14,567 bases of DNA from an uncultured Opitutia bacterium (lineage in GTDB: Bacteria; Verrucomicrobiota; Verrucomicrobiia; Opitutales; UBA953). Below the pieces are notes generated by a model. That model was not told the DNA's origin. It ran no database searches and saw only the letters and a program-made list of their open reading frames with translations. Of the stretch, positions 5,746-14,567 are shown piece after piece. The stretch is from assembly GCA_903853185.1 (NCBI GenBank), contig CAINSX010000329.1, forward strand, positions 1 to 14,567, read 5' to 3'. Position numbers and translations under genes: made by a program. Numbering within the stretch: the stretch's first letter is position 1; the number at the start of each line of letters is the position of its first letter.

Positions 5746-8019
5746 TCAGGATTTCGTCGAACCGGTGCCGGCTTGATCGCGCGGTTCATCGACGTAATAC
5801 TTTCGATACGAGGAGTCGTAGCTATCCGTGTAGGCGGAAGCCATGCGAAGCGACATCGCGTTGAGCACGACGCCGAGCAGGGGGGCCTGGGCCTCGCGCA
5901 GACGGGCCAGGCAGGAGGTCGCGTTGCGCAGGTTGACCGTATTGTAACGCACGACGTAGAGGACGCCGTCGACCTTCGGAAGAAGGTGGAGGGCGTCGGA
6001 GACCGCGCCGATGGGCGGCGAGTCGATGAAGATACGGTCGTAGCGTTCCTTCAGTCCTTCGATCATCGCGAGGAACTTCGGGTTGTTGATGACCTGCGTC
6101 GGGTTCTTGCAGCTCAGGCCGACCGGCAGGACATCCAGTCCAGGAGCGACGTCGTGGACGATTGCCTGGTCGAGGGCCATCTCGCCGTTGAACCACTTGC
6201 TCAGGCCGCCGTCACCGGTGAAGCCCAGGGATGGGCCAACGTTGGGTAGGCGAAGGTCGGCGTCGATGACGAGCACCCGCTCGGAATGCTGGGCAAAAAT
6301 CAGCGCGAGGTTCGTCGCGACGAAGGTCTTGCCTTCGCTGGGACGAGTGGAAGTCACCAGGAAGACGCGGGCCTTGGAGACGGCCGGATTGACTTTAAGG
6401 GCGGAGTAGATGGAGCGAATCGCCTCCGTGGCGATGCGATCCTTGTCCTGACGGGCCAGCAGGGCGCGGTCCGGGCCGGAAGCATTGGCGACACGAGGCA
6501 CGGTGCCGATGAGCGAAAGGCCAAGGGAGCCTTCAATGTCCTTGGCGGACTTGATACGATTGTCCAATGTGCCGATCACAATAATGAGGACAACACCGAA
6601 GAGCATGCCCGAGCCGGCGCCGACCATTGCACTGAAGTAGTAGTTCTTGTTGATTGGCTTATCCGAGACGGAAGGGGCGTCGAGGATGCTAATCGAGGTG
6701 CTCGTGCCCGAGGTGGAAGAGCGAAGTTTGGCCTCTTCGTAGCTGAGCTTCATGCGGCTGAGGAATTCCTCGCTGGCCTTGATGTCCTTGTCGACCCGTT
6801 CGAGCTCGACGTTGGCGGCCTGTAATTTGGAGATCTCCTCTTCCTTGGAGATTAGGTTGCGCAGGATTGCATCGTGACGGGCCTTGGCATTATCCAGAGC
6901 ACTGCGGCGGGATTTAATCGCTTGGCCAACGGCCTCCTTCAGTTGGTGATCAAGCTGCTTCAGGGCCTCGCGTTCGGCGACGAGCTTAGGATGTTGGTCC
7001 GTGTAAGTCTCCGTCATCTGGCTAATGCGGATTTTGGAGGCGCTGATCGCCGTCTGAGCGGCGGCGACGTCACTATCGGCGCGGATTTGCGGGATATCGC
7101 CGAGTGGGCGGTTCTCCTTCTCATAACTGGCGATGACCGAGACCAGGATCTCGTTCTCGTCAATCTGTTTGCGGGTCTCCTCGCGGTCCTTCACGAGCAC
7201 GGAACGTTCTGTGGTGAGGGTGTTGGTATCCTTCGCGATGGAGAGCAGCTTTTGATTCTTGATCAGGTCGTTCTTCTGCTCAGAGAGACGGCGGACCTTG
7301 TCCTCGAGCGTCTCGATTTCGATGCGGGCCTTCTCCACGAGGGGGTTGGTCACCCTCAGGCGGTCGTCTTCGCTATACTTCGTGATTGATTCGCAGAAGA
7401 GGCGGGCAACCTGGCGGGAGAGGTCGCGGTTAGGGTGGGTGAAGTCGATATTGATCACCAGGGTCTGGCGCTGCGGGTTGATGCCGCGCTGCCTGGCGAA
7501 GACCTCCTGTTCGGTCAGCGGACCCGAGAAGATGTTGCCGGCCTGATAGGGCTTAAGAACGAGATCACGTTCGGCGGCCGTGAGGCGCTTCGAGACGCCT
7601 TCGATAATGTTGGCACTGCGCATCGCCTCGACGGCGGTGAAGAAGTCGTCGTTCGAAACGATCTTAAAGTTGTCGTCGGCCGCGGAGGTGCCGCCGTTGA
7701 TGGTCGGGGCGAGACGGAAGACACGCAGACGGCCGGTGGCGCGGTATTCCGGGACGGTGTTATAGGTATTGAGGAGCGCCAGCGTAAGGAAGACGAGAGT
7801 TGACAGCAGAATCCACCAGTAACGCTCACGGAGCATCAGCAGGTAGTTCTGGATCGGATTCCCCTCCCCTGCTCCGCCGCGGTTATAGGCACCATAGGCC
7901 CCGTAGGCCCCGTAGGCTCCGTAGCCTTGGCCGTAGGCCCCGTAAGAACCATAACCGCGGTTGCCGCCACGAGCAGGCTCGGGCGGGCGATTGTCAGACG
8001 AGGGTTCCGGATTGGCCAT
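5746..8019 (-). CDS. Polysaccharide co-polymerase / tyrosine autokinase (Wzc-like BY-kinase)
   Basis: This 757-residue inner-membrane protein controls exopolysaccharide chain length and export by cycles of tyrosine autophosphorylation. In order it has an unusual Gly/Tyr-rich tail (residues 18-50), membrane helix 1 (about 68-85), a Wzz-type periplasmic domain with long coiled-coil segments (about 225-290 and 340-435), helix 2 (about 460-483), and a cytoplasmic kinase domain. Kinase motifs are Walker A STRPSEGKT (K564), Walker A' VLVIDADLR (D586, D588) and Walker B FIDSPP (D666). The C-terminal tyrosine cluster is Y730, Y734, Y738, Y741 and Y742. Because Wzz and kinase are fused, this is the Gram-negative Wzc arrangement and not the split CapA/CapB form. 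It lies 9 nt after the OPX stop and 8 nt before the M48 start. No cognate low-molecular-weight phosphatase is in the window. Confidence 0.96.
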   Translation of the reverse strand: MANPEPSSDNRPPEPARGGNRGYGSYGAYGQGYGAYGAYGAYGAYNRGGAGEGNPIQNYLLMLRERYWWILLSTLVFLTLALLNTYNTVPEYRATGRLRVFRLAPTINGGTSAADDNFKIVSNDDFFTAVEAMRSANIIEGVSKRLTAAERDLVLKPYQAGNIFSGPLTEQEVFARQRGINPQRQTLVINIDFTHPNRDLSRQVARLFCESITKYSEDDRLRVTNPLVEKARIEIETLEDKVRRLSEQKNDLIKNQKLLSIAKDTNTLTTERSVLVKDREETRKQIDENEILVSVIASYEKENRPLGDIPQIRADSDVAAAQTAISASKIRISQMTETYTDQHPKLVAEREALKQLDHQLKEAVGQAIKSRRSALDNAKARHDAILRNLISKEEEISKLQAANVELERVDKDIKASEEFLSRMKLSYEEAKLRSSTSGTSTSISILDAPSVSDKPINKNYYFSAMVGAGSGMLFGVVLIIVIGTLDNRIKSAKDIEGSLGLSLIGTVPRVANASGPDRALLARQDKDRIATEAIRSIYSALKVNPAVSKARVFLVTSTRPSEGKTFVATNLALIFAQHSERVLVIDADLRLPNVGPSLGFTGDGGLSKWFNGEMALDQAIVHDVAPGLDVLPVGLSCKNPTQVINNPKFLAMIEGLKERYDRIFIDSPPIGAVSDALHLLPKVDGVLYVVRYNTVNLRNATSCLARLREAQAPLLGVVLNAMSLRMASAYTDSYDSSYRKYYVDEPRDQAGTGSTKS
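7888..7953 (-). repeat. Tandem 9-bp repeat encoding Tyr-Gly-Ala units
   Basis: Read on the minus strand, the 9-bp unit TAC-GGN-GCC occurs four times in tandem (residues 33-44) and in looser form from residue 23. It places eight tyrosines (23, 26, 29, 33, 36, 39, 42, 45) about every third residue in the cytoplasmic N-terminal tail of the kinase. Near-identity of the units at DNA level (TACGGGGCC twice, with TACGGAGCC and TATGGTGCC variants) suggests growth by slippage, so copy number may vary between strains. Confidence 0.85.
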
Positions 8020-8028
8020 GGAAAGAGA

Positions 8029-8835
8029 TTAGATGCGGCTATCGCGGACGTAGATTTGGTCTTCGTCCTCCAATATGAAGTCTGGCTCGTCGCCGTCATC
8101 AATCCGACGGACGTCCTTTGAGATCACCAATGGGGAACCATCGCGACTCCGCTTGATCGCCACATCTGAACGATTACCCCGAGGCAACACGCCGCCGGCC
8201 ATGGCGAGGGCCCGACCGAGGGTGAGCGTCTCTTCGGGCGGGATAGATACCGGGCCGGGCCTGCCGACGTAGCCCGAGACATAGACGCGGCGTTCGGCGT
8301 AAGTGACGATTGAAATCGTGACCTGGGGCTTCTTGAAATAAAGTCGGAACTGGTTCGACAGCTCCACCTGGGCCTGCGTGAGCGTCAGGCCAGCGACAGG
8401 CACGAGCTTCTTGAGGAAGGGGATATCGACCGTGCCATCGGAATTGATACGACGCTCGATCTGGGTGTCGGGCTCGTTGATGACAAGGACGCGGATGAAG
8501 TCGCGGGCACGCAGGTGGTAGCTGTTCTGACTGCCGGCTGGATCAGCCTGCGTCGTCGGCGTCGCCACGACATAATCGGCAGGAGCGGTGGCGGGCGCAG
8601 CCGGTGCAGCGACGGCGGCAGGTTCGCCAGGGGCGGCATCAGCGGTAGCCGCGGCTGGAGCAGCCGCGACGGGGGCGGGCACCGCAGAAGGGTCGGAGGC
8701 TCCCCGCCCGAGTGTGAGGACGTTCTCGGGCTCGAATGCGGTGGAGCTGACCGGCGTGGAGCCTGAAGAAGTACAAGCTGCAAGGAAGACGACAGCGCAG
8801 AAAGCGCCGAGCAGGCTTTTCAAGACGGAAGACAT
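8029..8835 (-). CDS. Polysaccharide export lipoprotein, OPX family (Wza-like)
   Basis: This 268-residue outer-membrane exporter has a lipoprotein signal with lipobox L18-A-A-C21; the next residue is Thr, which favours outer-membrane sorting. An Ala/Pro-rich linker of low complexity occupies about 47-90. The Poly_export domain follows (about 104-180: YHLRARDFIRVLV, then DGTVDIPFL and TLTQAQVEL). A SLBB-like domain runs from about 183 to 262 (VYVSGYVGRPGPVSIPPEETLTLGRAL). E. coli Wza is 379 residues with more SLBB repeats and a C-terminal barrel helix. This protein ends soon after a single SLBB domain and has no obvious amphipathic C-terminal helix, so it may need a separate outer-membrane partner. 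The barrel gene directly upstream in the operon is a candidate. The kinase gene follows 9 nt after the stop. Confidence 0.94.
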   Translation of the reverse strand: MSSVLKSLLGAFCAVVFLAACTSSGSTPVSSTAFEPENVLTLGRGASDPSAVPAPVAAAPAAATADAAPGEPAAVAAPAAPATAPADYVVATPTTQADPAGSQNSYHLRARDFIRVLVINEPDTQIERRINSDGTVDIPFLKKLVPVAGLTLTQAQVELSNQFRLYFKKPQVTISIVTYAERRVYVSGYVGRPGPVSIPPEETLTLGRALAMAGGVLPRGNRSDVAIKRSRDGSPLVISKDVRRIDDGDEPDFILEDEDQIYVRDSRI

Positions 8836-8901
8836 GGAAGTTAAATAGGGAGACCAGACCTGCCGGTCAACCGGTCCTGCTCAACCGCAGAGACCTAAGC
8901 C

Positions 8902-10146
8902 TCAGTAGCGGAAAGCCGCCGAGAGCGTGAAGCTGTTCGAGGTATAGGTCGAGGCAGCGGAGCTGGCCGTGGAGTCGTTGAGGCTATAGCTGGCCTGGAA
9001 GCTCAGGTGCTTCGAGTATTTATAGTCCGCACCCAGGGTATAGGCGTAGGTATCGACCTGGCTGGTGCTGGCATGAACGTCGCTCTTGGTGGCCGAGATA
9101 TTGAAGTTGAGATCCTCAGAGGCATTATAGGAGACGCCATAGGTGTAGTTCTTCGAGGCCATCTGGCTGTTGGTCGAAGAAGCGGAGACATCGCGAGAAA
9201 GCGTCAGCGAGTGGCTTAGGCGCTCGGTGAGCGTGTGGCTGAGGTTCACCGAGTAGGAGAGGTCAGAGTCGTTGGTGGCGCTATCGTAGTGGAACTTCGA
9301 GTAGCCGAGGCGGATATTGCCGTTGAGCTTACCGGATTCAGTGAGCTGTCCCTTGACGGTGAGGCCAGCGAAGTCCTTTACCAGCTGCTTATAGGTAAGA
9401 GCAGGGCGAGGGGTTCCGACCTGGCTGTAATAAGGGGCGGCGGAGTAATCCGTCACGTCGTGCTGCAGGGCGAGGCCGAAGCTGAGCTTCTCGAAGGCCT
9501 GGTAGTCGAAGCTGAGCGGCATGGACTTCGTATTCAGCTCTGTCAGCGTATTCGTGTTATAGAGGTAGCTACCGGCGGTGCCGGTCTTCACTGGATCGAG
9601 GTAATGATTGAAGGAGTTCGAGTAGCCTAGGCCGACGCTGAGCTTCTCCGTCAGCTTATAATCCGCGCGGAACGAGTGGGCATAGTTGGCCGTGCGGACG
9701 AGGGTCGCGCCCAAGATGCCGCCGAGGCCCTGCATCTGCAGGTCGTCGTTACGGGCGGTCACGCGATAGGACGAATCCAGGGAAAGCGCGAGCGGGCCGC
9801 CGTCTGCGAAGCGAATGCCAAGGGACAGGGCGTCACGGGAGTCCTGCAGGTCGGAAAGGGCCTTGTCGGTGAAATTCACGAAAGTCCGCTTGGCCGAGAC
9901 CGTGGCGGAAAGGGCGGAATCCTTGCCATACTCAAGCAGGAAGCCCGGGGTGACCATCCAGCTCGTGGCGGACGTCTTGGTGGAGCTGGAGTAGAGGTTG
10001 TCGGTGACTTCGAGGCTGGCGGCGGAGTCGAAGTAGATGTCGCAGTCGTTGCCCACTTGGATGAGCGGCGAAGAAGGAATCCAGTTAGCGCCTTGGACCA
10101 AGGTGGAAACGGTGAGTGCCGTGGCAGCGATGAGGAAGCGGGACAT
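8902..10146 (-). CDS. Outer-membrane beta-barrel protein of an exopolysaccharide export operon
   Basis: This 414-residue protein starts MSRFLIAATALTVSTL, a signal peptide probably cleaved near V-Q-G-A. The rest is dense in alternating hydrophobic/polar strands with many Tyr, Ser and Thr, and ends in SAAFRY, a C-terminal aromatic residue as in BAM-assembled barrels. I see no plug domain or TonB box. It resembles the loose 'beta-barrel porin 2' type (BBP2_2) found beside OPX and Wzz genes, and the barrel protein of exosortase-linked polysaccharide loci. The exact family is uncertain. I chose the ATG at 10146: the frame stays open to 10239, but that extension would run through the rpoC terminator and would bury the signal peptide. 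It is the first gene of a four-gene operon, with 66 nt before the OPX gene. Confidence 0.85.
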   Translation of the reverse strand: MSRFLIAATALTVSTLVQGANWIPSSPLIQVGNDCDIYFDSAASLEVTDNLYSSSTKTSATSWMVTPGFLLEYGKDSALSATVSAKRTFVNFTDKALSDLQDSRDALSLGIRFADGGPLALSLDSSYRVTARNDDLQMQGLGGILGATLVRTANYAHSFRADYKLTEKLSVGLGYSNSFNHYLDPVKTGTAGSYLYNTNTLTELNTKSMPLSFDYQAFEKLSFGLALQHDVTDYSAAPYYSQVGTPRPALTYKQLVKDFAGLTVKGQLTESGKLNGNIRLGYSKFHYDSATNDSDLSYSVNLSHTLTERLSHSLTLSRDVSASSTNSQMASKNYTYGVSYNASEDLNFNISATKSDVHASTSQVDTYAYTLGADYKYSKHLSFQASYSLNDSTASSAASTYTSNSFTLSAAFRY

Positions 10147-10168
10147 GGGAGGATTTTGGGGTAGGCTA

Positions 10169-10197
10169 GAGATAGGTAAATCGGGAGGAGGTATCAA
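10169..10197 (-). promoter_or_regulatory. Candidate sigma70-type promoter for the export operon
   Basis: On the minus strand, TTGATA (10192-10197) is followed after exactly 17 nt by TATCTC (10169-10174). The -35 matches consensus at five of six positions and the -10 at only three of six. It lies between the rpoC terminator and the barrel start codon, where a promoter is expected because the terminator should stop read-through. The implied leader is very short, under 25 nt. TTGACG nearby (about 10206-10211) is an alternative -35 without a good partner. Confidence 0.3.
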
Positions 10198-10220
10198 CCC
10201 CCAAACCGTCAAGAAGCACC

Positions 10221-10256
10221 CAAAAACAAAGCCCCCCACCCTTGCGGGCGGGGGCT
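10221..10256 (-). terminator. Intrinsic terminator of the rpoC transcript
   Basis: On the minus strand the arms AGCCCCCGCCC and GGGTGGGGGGCT close on a GCAA tetraloop (GNRA type), with one G-U pair and one bulged G, and are followed by TTTGTTTTTG. The GC-rich stem of about 11 bp plus T-run is a textbook rho-independent terminator. It begins 23 nt after the rpoC stop and ends about 75 nt before the next minus-strand gene, separating the RNA polymerase operon from the export operon. Confidence 0.92.
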
Positions 10257-10279
10257 GATTCCCGTCCTCGAAACTCCGC

Positions 10280-14567
<4,288 letters not shown>

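Noticed and set aside
8580..8690. Ala/Pro-rich repetitive stretch in the OPX gene as a possible repeat element
   Set aside because: It is an ordinary low-complexity linker between the lipid anchor and the export domain, with no regular DNA period.
8857..8876. Small hairpin (CCGG-TCAA-CCGG, 8863-8874) in the 66-nt gap before the OPX gene
   Set aside because: The stem is only 4 bp and overlaps a direct repeat of CCGGTC. There is no T-run, so I could not support an attenuator or terminator.
10147..10239. N-terminal extension of the barrel gene by 31 codons
   Set aside because: It would include the arms and T-run of the rpoC terminator and place the signal peptide internally.

Overview
This window looks like chromosome from a GC-rich Gram-negative bacterium. 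The best guess is a member of Verrucomicrobiota, probably the Opitutae. That guess rests on GC-rich codon use, almost no recognisable Shine-Dalgarno sequences, a LysR regulator and a conserved unknown protein of types I associate with that group, and an outer-membrane polysaccharide exporter. It is a judgement from the look of the proteins and no search supports it. Nine protein genes fill nearly all of the window. No tRNA, rRNA, CRISPR array, insertion sequence or phage gene was seen, and no gene-free stretch reaches 300 bases.

Layout from left to right: (1) a LysR-type regulator (+), preceded by a 10-bp inverted repeat; (2) two minus-strand genes only 3 nt apart, encoding a conserved protein of unknown function and a small polytopic membrane protein, whose last stop codon abuts the LysR stop; (3) a 127-nt divergent spacer with a perfect 8-bp AT-rich inverted repeat; (4) sppA (+), a double-domain signal peptide peptidase with an intact Lys/Ser dyad; (5) a minus-strand operon reading outer-membrane beta-barrel protein, OPX export lipoprotein, Wzc-like chain-length regulator/tyrosine autokinase, M48 metalloprotease lipoprotein; (6) a strong intrinsic terminator; (7) rpoC (-), nearly complete, with its first few residues beyond the right edge.

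How the genes fit together: the beta-barrel, OPX and Wzc-like proteins form an envelope-spanning exopolysaccharide export route (inner-membrane co-polymerase/kinase, outer-membrane OPX, and possibly an accessory barrel). The M48 lipoprotein is the last gene of the same operon and may do quality control on that machinery. No glycosyltransferase, flippase, polymerase or tyrosine phosphatase is present, so the sugar-building genes must lie elsewhere. SppA and the M48 protease converge and both act on envelope proteins.

The two most unusual observations are these. First, the RNA polymerase beta' subunit keeps its first zinc site but appears to have lost all four cysteines of the second (Zn2) site, next to an insertion of about 58 residues. 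Second, the tyrosine autokinase carries an N-terminal cytoplasmic tail of tandem Tyr-Gly-Ala repeats, besides its usual C-terminal tyrosine cluster.
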